A stretch of 64,000 nt of DNA. Source: Heterobasidion occidentale. Its lineage: Eukaryota; Basidiomycota; Agaricomycetes; Russulales; Bondarzewiaceae. The position numbers and the translations under genes were made by a program. The notes below the pieces were generated by a model. It saw only the letters and a list, made by a program, of their open reading frames with translations, searched no databases and was not told the origin of the DNA. Below are positions 11,415-20,827 of this stretch, piece after piece; position 1 is the stretch's first letter, and each line of letters opens with the position of its first letter. The DNA is taken from assembly GCA_039111635.1 (NCBI GenBank), contig JBCAQO010000003.1, positions 3,720,001 to 3,784,000 on the forward strand. Reading direction: 5' to 3'.

Positions 11415-13051
11415 TAGTTTAACGTCGTGCCGGACGTCCGTAGTTTTGCGTCTTTGCGGACGTCGGCTAGTTTATCCTTAAGTCGTCGCGGACTGAGGCT
11501 AGTTTATACACGAGTCATTGCGGACTGTCCTGCTAGTTTAAACCAAGGTCGTTGCGGACCTATCCATCTTCCAACGTAGGAGTACCTGTAAACAAGTTGG
11601 TAGACCATTTCTGTGCGCCGGAACATTCATCGGTGATGCACATAGGGCCCTAGACCAAGTACAGCCATCTTGACAGGGTTCCTATTGAGGAAGGATGGTG
11701 ACGGTTTATACTATATCAAACCGGATAACTTATAGAGTTGCGAGAATAGACTGGAAGCCTATTTTGACACAACTCACATGGCCCTGTAGACAGAAGGGCA
11801 GCTCAGTTTATCGTCATGAAGGACGGCAACTAGTTTATAGTCATTGCGGACGTCCGCTATCGCCTGGCTTGAACCTCCCGAGCCTCGATAGATTTAATCC
11901 TCCGGGGTGAGGGTAGTTTAAGGTCATTTCGGACTAGTTGATGGTCAAGGTCGTGACCATCAACCACGTCTCCTATACTTGAAGGAGTAAATAGTTTATC
12001 GTCATTGCGGACTAGATCAACATCGTGGCGTCAACAACGATGTCGATCGACATCTCCTTTGCCGAAAGGAGTGGTAGTTTAACGTCTTTGCGGACGCAGC
12101 AATGTCGAAACATATCTCATGTTTGGACACTGCTCATGGCCCTGTAAAGGAAAGGGCAATCCCAGTTTAACGCCATGGAGGGCGTTCGTAGTTTACCGTC
12201 ATCGCGGACACTCCGTAGTTTTACATCATTGCGGATGATGGCAACTTGAGGCATGGTCCCAGTTGCCTCTTGACTGGCCCTTGAAGCGGAATCCTTGCTT
12301 CGGACTTCAAGGGTAGAATGGGCGCGCCATGGAGTAGTCGCGGCCTTGTCGGAAGGCTGGCAACCCGCTCCTTGTCCCCAAACCCCTCGCACGGAATTGA
12401 ACCGTGTCGACCCCATATTCTTTTACTGTAGGGCGTATGGAATATGGAAGCGCCTCGACCTAGTCGGCAGGGTTCTGCAACGGTGGAGGCCCTCACTTCC
12501 ACTGTCTGCCAGAATACAACCACGCTCCGAGGGTCTTGATAGCTTTAGCGTCGTTTCGGACGGTAACTAGTTTATCGTCATTGCGGACCAAGCCTTTCGT
12601 AGTTTTACATTGTTGCGGATGTATTTTCTCCGTTTTGGGTACTAATGGAGTGCGGCCATCAGTTCCTGCATCGCAGATAGGGTCCCCTAATGCGGAAACG
12701 ACCCTGTAAAACCGGAGATCCAAAGTGGGACGTCCAAGACACCTGTCAGACCTTGACAGCGAGGTTGGTCCACCGTTCCCCAACGGTGGGTATGCAACAC
12801 GATTTCCCACCAATATTCATGCATCATTCATGTACCAGTTATGTTGTGAATCCTAAGGGTCTCCTAATGCGGAAAGGGCCCTGTAAAACTGGGGATCCAA
12901 GCGGGACGCCCGATTCGCTTGTCAGAATACCTCTTGACAACGAGAGTGTTGAATGCTTGTCCTTCATCTTGAGACCGGAGGGCTGCAATGCGAAATGGTC
13001 AGGTACTTCCCCTGCCTTCTTGTTTTTTCACAGTTTAACGTCATGCAGGAC
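11415..13051 (-). repeat. 17 dispersed copies of a ~21-bp motif in the element's 3' region
   Basis: The plus-strand consensus is AGTTTAnCGTCATTGCGGAC, usually preceded by T. Copies start at 11415, 11441, 11468, 11500, 11534, 11804, 11831, 11914, 11992, 12075, 12163, 12189, 12216, 12540, 12568, 12600 and 13031. Some have 5-base insertions in the middle, and many are followed by gtcc or gtccg. The flanking sequence differs between copies, so this is not a simple tandem array. In the transcript the motif would read as the reverse complement. Its function is unknown; binding of Gag or a host factor, or RNA packaging, are possibilities only. Confidence 0.85.
12680..12911. repeat. direct repeat pair inside the element (12680-12735 and 12857-12911)
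   Basis: Two segments of about 55 bp share 'tcctaatgcggaaa', 'ccctgtaaaac' and 'gggacg-cc' in the same order. They lie about 120 bp apart in the non-coding 3' region of the retroelement. Confidence 0.75.
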
Positions 13052-13154
13052 GTCCGTTCCGGCGTCCTGTGCGTGAAACCGGTACCTGTGGCGCGGAGGG
13101 TCCTTTCCTCTCCGTCACCTTGTTTGTCGACAAGGGGTTCCTCGACTCCCTCGT

Positions 13155-14531
13155 CTAGTATCCTCCGCCAATGTCTCCGTAGTCCCCATATCCTTCATCC
13201 GGCCTATAATAGGGGTCGGTGTCGTCGTAATTGTCACCTTCGACCTCGTCCCAGGCGTCTAGTTCCGCTCGAGTCCAGGAAGTAGTTCGTTGAGTCGGGC
13301 GCTGGCGGATTGGAGTTCTTCTACCAATGCGTGGATGCGCTCCTTCAGCTCGATTATCTCGAGGACGGTTTGGAGTCGGCGAATCTCTTGGTCGAGTTCC
13401 TCTAGGACTGCTTCGCCTGGGTTGAAGAATGGCCCTTGTCCTGTGGCTCCCTTGTCCCTCATTCCTCCTGTACCTTGGAGGATGCTCCTCATTGCTGCCT
13501 CCTGCGTCCTGCCCGGTGGATTGTCCTGCCGATATGGGAGGAAGGGCCTCTCGGTCCCTTCGTGCCTGTCGTTGGACCGTAGCCCAGACGTATTCGGTCT
13601 GGGTGGATGCGTCTCGACTACTTGTAGCCGGTATCGCTCTGCTAGCTTCGCTCCATGGCTGGACGCGGAATGGGTCAATCCGAACGGGATGGGCGTGGGA
13701 GGAGTGTCTTGTGTCGGTGCGCGAGATGAGGGCGGGTAGGAGCTCCAGATTGATGAAGGAGGAGAACTCGTCCGGGTGAATGAGTAAGGCGTAAGCCCCA
13801 TTATTTCCTCGGGCATACCAGGAGGCGGCCCTATGATCATCTGCATAGGCCAGAAGCCTGACCTGGTCGCTCGCGTCAGCGAGGCGTCGGGGTATGTTGT
13901 CGCTCTCGCTCCCTGGTTGTCCTGCGAAGAAGTTAGCGAGCCTTTGTAAGGCTAACGCTGTGGCCATCTGAATTACCGCGGAGATGGTGGTGCGCTGGAG
14001 CAGTGCGTCTCCTAGCCCTTCCAACTCTCCGGGGTGCAGATCTCGACTACTGGTAGGGGGCCCTCTGGTCCCGGCAGCTGATGTACCAGCCGTTGCTGGT
14101 TCTTGTATACTTCTCTCAGCAACTGTAGGCGATGCCAGGTCCGCAGGGTTTCCTGGTCTTCTTCCGCCTCTTGTTTCCTGCCTCGTGTCTCCTTGAGCCA
14201 ACGCTGTCGTCGGGCGCGGAGGCGTCGACGGAGAAGGTCTTCCTTCTTCTTGACGTCTTTCATTGTGCTCGTCATGAGCTCCCTCAACCCGTGGTGAGGT
14301 TCGAGGACCCGTTCGACCTTCGACGGCGAACACGGTTTGGTGGACAATGATCGGTATGGGAATTCCTTCTGGAGTCGTTGGGCGGCTGCTTCGGCTAGGG
14401 CGTCCAGTGTCGGGGTTGGCCACAGCCAGAATGATGTCTGGTGAGGGGTTTCTTGAAGGGGAGGAGGTAGTCCCGTCATCGATGAGCATGGCACGTCCAA
14501 GGGAGTAATCAAGGGAGGAGCGGTCGGACAT
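13155..14531 (-). CDS. retroelement ORF downstream of pol (458 aa, unknown)
   Basis: The frame starts with an ATG 58 bp after the pol stop. It is Arg/Pro/Ser/Thr-rich, has a central hydrophobic-helical part (ISAVIQMATALALQRL) near residue 190, and ends in an acidic, Tyr/Gly-rich tail. No family is recognised. The place after pol is where some LTR elements carry an additional gene. A second reading frame overlaps it and encodes two separate protein-like pieces: 166 codons at 14512-14012 with a charged helical region (KKKEDLLRRRLRARRQRW), and 195 codons at 13846-13259 with a predicted coiled coil (LEELDQEIRRLQTVLEI). Which frame is translated cannot be decided here. Confidence 0.55.
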   Translation of the reverse strand: MSDRSSLDYSLGRAMLIDDGTTSSPSRNPSPDIILAVANPDTGRPSRSSRPTTPEGIPIPIIVHQTVFAVEGRTGPRTSPRVEGAHDEHNERRQEEGRPSPSTPPRPTTALAQGDTRQETRGGRRPGNPADLASPTVAERSIQEPATAGTSAAGTRGPPTSSRDLHPGELEGLGDALLQRTTISAVIQMATALALQRLANFFAGQPGSESDNIPRRLADASDQVRLLAYADDHRAASWYARGNNGAYALLIHPDEFSSFINLELLPALISRTDTRHSSHAHPVRIDPFRVQPWSEASRAIPATSSRDASTQTEYVWATVQRQARRDREALPPISAGQSTGQDAGGSNEEHPPRYRRNEGQGSHRTRAILQPRRSSPRGTRPRDSPTPNRPRDNRAEGAHPRIGRRTPIRQRPTQRTTSWTRAELDAWDEVEGDNYDDTDPYYRPDEGYGDYGDIGGGY

Positions 14532-14589
14532 GTACTGGGGAGGATTCTTGCTTTGAAAGAGGGAGGAATGTCTCCCTTTTTATATCTTT

Positions 14590-16138
14590 CTAAAGCCTAA
14601 TTGCCGCTGACCGGGGCTTGTCTGGGTAGTTTTCGTGGAATTCACGAAGCGACTCGTCGGCCGTATCTTTGAGGAGGGCAAAGGGTTCCCAGGTGTTATC
14701 GGCCTCGGAGTATCCGACCCACTTGACAAGGTACTTGGTCCCTCGTCCCTGGCGCTTTGAATCTAGAATGGCCTCCACTTCGTAGTGTTCTTCTTCATTC
14801 AAGATCTCTGGGGCAGGTCTGGGGAAGTTCCTTCCGTGGGCCTCTGTCTCATGATATTCTGTGAGCATGGAGGCATGAAACACCGGGTGTATCTTCCATG
14901 TTTCGGGTATTTCCAACCGATAAGCCAGAGCACCGATTCTTTCGGTCACTGAAAAAGGGCCATAGCGTCGAGGTGCCAACTTGAACTTCGGGTGAGTCGT
15001 CCGAATGTGGGTTTCTTCTAACCAAACTTGGGTTCCTACTTCCCACTGTGGGAGTTTCCTATGCAGGTCCCGGTCCTTGGCGTGCTGCGCTGCTATTTGT
15101 AGACTTGCGGTCACATCTTCTTGGACTTCTTTGATTAGCTGCAAACGTTCAGTCACTGCGGGCACCTTGGTCTCCAGGGCTGAGTCAACTGAATATGGTG
15201 GATTGAACCCATAAAGGACTTCGAACGGAGACTTCCCAGTGGCGGAGTGTCTTCGGGTATTGTGGGAGAATTCTGCGAAGGGGATCAAGTCTACCCAGTT
15301 ATCTTGATGGTAGTTGCAGAAAACTCGCAGGAATTGCTCAATCTCTTGGTTTACCCGTTCTGTTTCTCCGTCCGTTTGGGGGTGGTAAGCCGTGCTGAGG
15401 GCAGGGGTAATCCCCATTCCTTTCCATAGTTCCCTTGTGAACTTTGCCGCAAATTGAGGACCTCTGTCGGATACCACTTTGGTTGGTAAACCATGTCGTT
15501 TGAACACATTGTCCTGGAAGAGCGTCGTGGTTTCTTCGGCCGTGATTGTCTTCTTGCACGGGGTTATGACTATTCCTTTTGACAGACCCTGATCGACTAC
15601 CACGTTGATCGAGTCGTAGCCTCTGCTTTCCGGGAGGTCTGTCACGAAGTCGGTGGAGATAAAGCGCCAAGGGACATTTGTGGTTTCCAGCGGTTGGATC
15701 GGTGGATGGGTCCTATGGGGAAGGTTCTTGGTAGATTGGCAGACTGCACATCCATCCACATATGCGTGTACAAATTTGGTCATACTTGACCACCAGTAAT
15801 GGCGTTGGACCAATTCTAAGGTCTTTGCTCGGCCCGGGTGTCCTGTAGCCATAGTGTCATGGTGCGTTTTGACAATCATTCGTCGAAGGAGGTCGTCCTT
15901 TGGGACGCATATGTAACCGTCGCGTCTTGTGATGCCCTTTTCATGTGTCCATTTTCCTAGGTCGCCCTTCATTGCGTTTGGACCTTTTTCCAGCAGTTTC
16001 TTGAGGGCGGCATCAACCAGCAAATCGTGTTCCGAGCGCGAGTGTCGAATAAGGGAGAGGATGTCCGAGGATACGAGTTCGGTTGTTTTGACGTGTATGC
16101 CTTCGCTTGGCTCTACTAGAGTTTCGCTGGACTCGGTG
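14590..16138 (-). CDS. integrase with chromodomain (pol, C-terminal part)
   Basis: This part inserts the cDNA into host chromatin. In order it shows the HHCC zinc-binding domain (THHD...GHPG...C-AVC), the DDE core with TDFVTDL, VVSDRGPQF and TAYHPQTDGETERVNQE, a C-terminal SH3-like region, and a chromodomain (YLVKWVGYS, NTWEP) expected to bind modified histone tails. No ATG lies near the beginning; the frame is open up to the 5-T run at 16139-16143, where a -1 shift would join it to the RT/RNase H frame. The C-terminus at 14590 looks complete for a chromovirus. Confidence 0.92.
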
Positions 16139-18526
16139 AAAAATCTGGACGTAGAGTCTGTGCCTTGTTATCAGATTCCACCCCCTCACTAAGGTCTGGA
16201 CGCCTGGACAGAGCATCGGCATGATTAGTAGTTCCAGCCTTGTAACTGAGCTGGAAGTCAAATCGAGACAAAAACAGACTCCAGCGCGCTTGTCGCCTTG
16301 ATAGGTCGCGCGCCGTCTTAAAGTGTTCTAGGTTTTTATGGTCCGTCCAGACCTCAAAGGGATGTCGAGCGCCTTCGAGGTAGTGTTTCCAGTGTTCCAG
16401 AGCTTTGATGATGGCGAGGAGTTCGCGATCATGCACGTCGTAATTTTGTTCGGCCGGTGAGAACGATCCTGAGAGGTATGCAACAGGGTGCCAGTCGCTA
16501 TCAGGTCCTTCCTGTAAGAGGACTGCACCATATGCTGCGAGGGAAGCGTCGGTAACAAGCCGGTAAGGACGCATCGGGTCAGGGTACAACAGGACGGGTC
16601 GGCTGATGAAGGTTTTCTTCAGTCGATCAAACGCCTGTTGGCACTCCGTGGTCCAGTCCCATTTCACATCCTTCTTCGTGAGGTCATGCAGGGGCCGAGC
16701 GATCAGAGAGAATTTATCAATGAATCGTCGGTAGAAGTTCCCTAAGCCTAAGAAAGAGCGGATGTCGCGAACTGTGCGTGGGATGGGCCATTCCTGGATA
16801 GCTTCAATCTTCGAGTCTTCCATAGCGACGTGGTCTTTTGAGATCGTGTACCCAAGGTAGTTCAGCTTCTCCTTGTGGAACTCGCACTTCTCTGGTTTGA
16901 GGTAAAGATCGTTGTCCCGCAGGATTTGGAGGACTCGCCGAAGAATCACAATGTGTTCCGCTGTGGTCTTCATGAAAATGAGGATGTCGTCCATATATAC
17001 CGCTATTTTCCGGGCCAGGATGAGTTCTTGGAAGATCATGTTCATCATGGCTTGGAAGGTTCCCGGGGAGTTACAGAGCCCAAAGAACATCACTGTAGGT
17101 TCGAAGAGTCCCAAGGGTGTGACGAAGGCCGCCTTGGACTCGTCTCCTTTCTTGATGCGCACGTTGTTATATCCCCACCGAACATCGAGCTTTGAGAACA
17201 CTGTTGCGCCTTTAATGATATCCAATAGTTCTTGGATTAATGGCAGGGGGGTGACGTCTCGAATAGTGTGTTCGTTAAGGTGACGATAGTCTTGTACCGG
17301 ACGGAGCTTCCCATCTTTCTTACTTACGAAAAAGAAAGAGGCCGTGCTATGTGCTGTTGACCAACGTATTGTTCCTCTGGAAAGGTGTTCTTTGACGAAC
17401 TTCCCTAACTCGTCATGCTTTTCCGGGCTCAGGGGAAATATCCGCGGGGCCTGGGGTACAAAAGACGGTTTGAGGTTTATCGCGTGGTCCCATATTGTAT
17501 GTTGGGGGAGCCTCTGCGATCGTCGTTCGCTAAAGATGTCGAGGTAGGAATGATATTCTGTCGGCACCCGACCTTTCAAGTCGGTGGTGTCGATTTCTTC
17601 CTCCAGGTCTTCGTCAAAGCTTGCGAACCCCGAGGGTTCTGGAGCTACCTTCCTAATGACGGGTTCTCCTGCGCTATCCATTGCGGAGGAGTCAGACGGT
17701 GTTTGCGCTTCTTCAGCGACTTTCCTTGAAGCTTCACCCTGGGCTGCTTTTTGCTGAGCTTGCCGGCATTCCTTCCTTTCGGTTATTTGCTCCTCGAGCC
17801 ATTTCCGAGCTTTGTGTTGTCGGGATTTGTGCTCAAGTAGCTCCATGAACCGAGTTTTCCATTCCTTCGTGGGTACTTGGCTCCACTGTTCTTTAGTCCA
17901 AGTCCACGAAGGTCCTACCGGTTCTGAGACAAGATGCGGTTTTGTCCGCTGGGGAGTCTTGTCACCGCGTAGTTTCGCTAGCCATGCCTTCCTGGTAGGC
18001 TCTTCCCTTGCCTTGGTAAACCCATATGGTTGTTGGCAGTCTCTGGGGCACCGATCAAAGTGTACTTCACGGCGCCTCCACCCAATGGAGGGGTCGTGGT
18101 ATTTCAACCAATCTGTTCCTAGGAGCATGTCGTCTTTCCCTAGATTGGTGATGAACATTTGGACGCGCTCGGTGTGAGTTCTCCCCCGTCTATCCTTGAC
18201 GGTGAGATTCGCGTCCAGGCCTCGTCGAATGAGGCCTGCTTTGTTGATGGTGTCATCGACGTTGCGAACGCGGATGGGGCGGTTTAAAGGGTAGGTGGGG
18301 AGATTGTGCTCCCGTACCCACTCTTCATTTACCAGGATCCCTTCGCATGCTGAGTCGATGGCGGCTCTGGCTCCAGCGCTTCTTCCTCGAGTTGTTAATC
18401 GCACGTCAAGTCGAATGGGGGTAATAATGTGACTGTTCATTGCTCCGATTCGAATATATGACGGGGAATCATACTCGAGTTTCCTCGTCCCTCTCTCTTC
18501 GGCTGGTGAAGGAGAGGTCAGGAAAA
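16116..18526 (-). CDS. protease, reverse transcriptase and RNase H (pol, N-terminal part)
   Basis: The polyprotein copies the element RNA into DNA. The protease active site is D-S-A (AIDSACEG). The RT has FSKLDVRWGYNNVRI, the FGLCNSPGTFQ motif and catalytic YMDD. RNase H has VTDAS, the Glu of RELLA and VWTDHKN. The first ATG in frame is 18440, but the frame is open upstream to the gag end and a -1 shift on the T-run at 18523-18527 would produce a Gag-Pol fusion. It ends at tandem TAG codons about eight codons after the second GATTTTTC site, before the integrase. Confidence 0.92.
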
Positions 18527-18529
18527 ATC
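18518..18529 (-). promoter_or_regulatory. putative -1 frameshift site at the gag end
   Basis: On the coding strand the end of gag reads GAT TTT TCC TGA. A -1 slip on TTT moves translation into TTC CTG ACC, which is open and in frame with protease/RT. The slip codon is two codons before the stop. Confidence 0.6.
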
Positions 18530-20194
18530 CTCTGCCAGATCCACCAACATCTTCTTTGCCTCCGCCTTCCCTACTTCTTGGAAGAGCGCTCGGACGCCAT
18601 TAGTATCACCGATGGGTCCGTTTCCTCGTCGTCCGTTAGGCGGTACGTAGCGCTCTCCATTGCTCTGGCGTGATCCTCCCCTTCTCGCGGAAGGGTCCTC
18701 ACGTTCCACCGAATTACCAGGTTGTGGTACCCGACGGTGGTGGCCATGAGAACTCCCCTCCTCCAGTCCTCGATGTAGTCGCGCATCGTCTCCCACCGGG
18801 GGTTCTTGCTCGTCTTCATCCTCCATGTCTGCAGCGCGAGTTCGTCTACCTCCTCTGCCCACCGACTTGCGCGAATTTCCTCGAGACGGGGGAACGCCTC
18901 TACAAGGGGAATGACAATCAGCTATCCCGTGCCCTGGTTTTCCGCAATTGTAGCAGGAAAAGGGAGCGGGTCTCTTGCCATCGTATACACGCTTGTTCCG
19001 ATCGGCGTCTCTTTTGCGAGAGGCATCAATATCCATGTCAACCACCTGGTTGTTCATTCTGCGAGGAGCGGTGGTAGAGTTATAACGACGAGCGGGTTGG
19101 AGGTGGAAGCGATTGAGGAAGTCGCTTCGGAATGAGGTGGAGTTGGCGAGGATCGCCTTTTGAGCACTTCGGGCTCTTAGGCGTCCATCTATTTCACAGG
19201 CAGCGTTGACCCAATCTTGGATCGTGTCCTTCGGCGGAGTTTCTTTGTCATAGATTTTGTCCATGACCCTCGGGTCAAGCCCTCTCTGGAAATAGGGAAC
19301 CTGTTCTTTATCGGTGATGTCGGCGTCGGCGGCGATAAGGATGAATTGATTTGAATATTCATCCACCGTCATCTTCCCCTGAGAGAAAGACATGAGGGCG
19401 CTTCGGGCCTTGTCCGTGAGGTTCATTTCCTTGAACTGGAGTTTAAACCTGACAAGGAAGTCGTCCCAAGTTCCTACGGTCTTGGGCGGGGTCGCCCCTA
19501 CTGTCTTCTTTAGGAAGCTCTCTGCCCATACGCCGGCCATCCCGTATCTCATGCACGAGAGAGCGAGGGAAACTTTATCTGTGTCCGTCCTGTATCGGTC
19601 CGATTCTGTTGTAAAAAGGAGGAGGCAATTCATGATGAATTTCTGTGATTGTGTTCGGTCCCCTTCGAAGTTATCAGGGAGTTTGAGCTTGCCCCTTCCT
19701 GACGAGACGGGGGGGTCTGTAGGATTTGACATAATATTTCGGGTGTTGATCGGTGTTTGAATATCCGAGGATTCGGACTCGGATGTTCCTTCTTCTTCCT
19801 CCGATGTGTCCGGGATTTCCGGTTCGGGGTTCCTGTACTGGGGTGGCGCTACCCAGTCTTCTGCTGTTTCGTCCCAAGCCCACTCAGCTTCTGTTCCGTC
19901 TTCTCTTGTGAAGAAGTATCGTCCTTCTCGGTATGAGCAGTTATCAAAGTTTGGGGGTGCTGGCTGATTGGTGTCGGAGTAATACCAGCGGTTTTCTCTT
20001 TGATGGATAGGACGATTGTTCTGTCGAAGTTGGTTATGGGTTCGTCTAGTGCCTGGTGGAAATCCTAGGCCTAGGTCTTGCTCCAGGGTGTGTGAAGTAA
20101 CTCTCTTCGGTGGGGGTCTATGCCACCGATGAGGGTTGTGAGAAAGAGTGTGGCAGCAAGCAGAGTGTGGTGCAAGGTAGGGGCAAAAGCGAGT
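18518..20194 (-). CDS. gag: Gag capsid/nucleocapsid protein
   Basis: Gag forms the virus-like particle. From the ATG at 19732 the frame gives 404 residues with a Ty3-type capsid region (AESFLKK, W-DFLVRFKLQF, YSNQFILIAAD, YFQRGLDP) and one CCHC zinc knuckle (CYNC-GKPGHGIADC), then an Arg/Ser-rich tail. It stops at 18518-18520 one codon after GATTTTTCC. Upstream of 19732 the same frame is open for 154 more codons, back to a TAG inside the primer site, and the translation looks like real protein (RWYYSDTNQPAPPNF, EDGTEAEWAWDE) though it lacks any ATG. The true start is therefore uncertain: 19732, a non-AUG codon, or a spliced leader. Confidence 0.88.
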   Translation of the reverse strand, partial: TRFCPYLAPHSACCHTLSHNPHRWHRPPPKRVTSHTLEQDLGLGFPPGTRRTHNQLRQNNRPIHQRENRWYYSDTNQPAPPNFDNCSYREGRYFFTREDGTEAEWAWDETAEDWVAPPQYRNPEPEIPDTSEEEEGTSESESSDIQTPINTRNIMSNPTDPPVSSGRGKLKLPDNFEGDRTQSQKFIMNCLLLFTTESDRYRTDTDKVSLALSCMRYGMAGVWAESFLKKTVGATPPKTVGTWDDFLVRFKLQFKEMNLTDKARSALMSFSQGKMTVDEYSNQFILIAADADITDKEQVPYFQRGLDPRVMDKIYDKETPPKDTIQDWVNAACEIDGRLRARSAQKAILANSTSFRSDFLNRFHLQPARRYNSTTAPRRMNNQVVDMDIDASRKRDADRNKRVYDGKRPAPFSCYNCGKPGHGIADCHSPCRGVPPSRGNSRKSVGRGGRRTRAADMEDEDEQEPPVGDDARLHRGLEEGSSHGHHRRVPQPGNSVEREDPSARRGGSRQSNGERYVPPNGRRGNGPIGDTNGVRALFQEVGKAEAKKMLVDLAEDFS

Positions 20195-20201
20195 CTATTC
20201 T
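20192..20201 (-). promoter_or_regulatory. self-priming primer-binding site
   Basis: Two bases after the 5' LTR the coding strand reads AGAATAGACT. It is perfectly complementary over 10 nt to AGTCTATTCT in the same LTR (20407-20398), which sits about 34 nt downstream of a TATATAA box, i.e. at the expected 5' end of the transcript. This is the arrangement of Tf1/sushi elements, which prime with the 5' end of their own RNA. No tRNA 3' end match beginning TGG is seen here. Confidence 0.72.
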
Positions 20202-20203
20202 AG

Positions 20204-20822
20204 TGTTATGAACTGCTCGTTCAATAACCCAAGAGTAACAGGTTCTTCCCTAGGTCGCACAATGGACTGAGTGATGGGCGAGGTCTCGACTGTATCAGGC
20301 GTTGATACAGGAGGGATAATGATTGGCTCTAAGAATCCTGTATGTGTAGATACAGGGGAACGAAGAGGTTCGTATTTGTAGATACGAATGAACGAAGAGA
20401 ATAGACTGAAGATCCTCAGCCTATTCTATGGGCCTTATATACTGTATAGGGTATAGGGTAAGAGTCCGTGTGCTTCTCCAGGTTTCCATCCTAGGAGAGC
20501 TGTGGCCGCCGTCTTTCCCTCCGGCGCCTACTCTTGTACTTCTCTAGTCGCACTGATCCATCATGGTGCGACGAGGTGCTTACCCATAAGCCCTAAGCCC
20601 ATGGCATGTGAATACGCCTCTCATTACTGTGTGAACTTCTATGAGCCTCGTGTCCCTCTCATATAGCCTTTACCGATGTCTTGAAGAACCATCGGTCTTG
20701 TCGGCTCCTAAGGACATGCCGAATACCTTGATGTACGCTCCGTAGTGGAGCCGCCTAGCATGTGATGCTTGATCCATCGGATAGACCGGCCGCGAAGGGC
20801 CCCGATCGGTCAAGTCATAACA
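20204..20822 (-). repeat. right LTR (5' LTR, promoter-bearing)
   Basis: 619 bp, TGTTAT...ATAACA. On the coding strand it carries TATATAA (20441-20435) and a probable start site near 20407, so U3 is about 20822-20408 and the R/U5 part runs to 20204. Pairs of tagatac segments lie in U5. Confidence 0.95.
20435..20441 (-). promoter_or_regulatory. TATA box of the retroelement
   Basis: TATATAA on the coding strand, about 34 nt before the AGTCTATTCT that pairs with the primer site. The distance fits a transcription start at or just before that segment. The same sequence is at the matching place in the left LTR. Confidence 0.65.
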
Positions 20823-20827
20823 CTAGT
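20823..20827 (+). repeat. target-site duplication CTAGT (right)
   Basis: Exact copy of 9976-9980, immediately after the right LTR. Confidence 0.93.

Larger units (their letters stand above)
9981..20822 (-). mobile_element. Ty3/gypsy chromovirus LTR retrotransposon (10,842 bp)
   Basis: The element has two 619-bp LTRs, a 5-bp target duplication, a self-complementary primer site, a polypurine tract and, on the minus strand, gag, protease, reverse transcriptase, RNase H, integrase and a C-terminal chromodomain, in the order typical of Metaviridae chromoviruses (Tf1/sushi-like by its priming). A further open reading frame follows pol, then a long 3' region with 17 dispersed copies of a short motif. 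The gene order and integrase placement exclude Ty1/copia. Its reading frames are intact except for two points that each need a -1 shift. Confidence 0.95.

Noticed and set aside
11521..13060. Short frames in the retroelement 3' region as genes
   Set aside because: They lack protein character, differ in position relative to the repeated 21-bp motifs, and are best explained by GC content.
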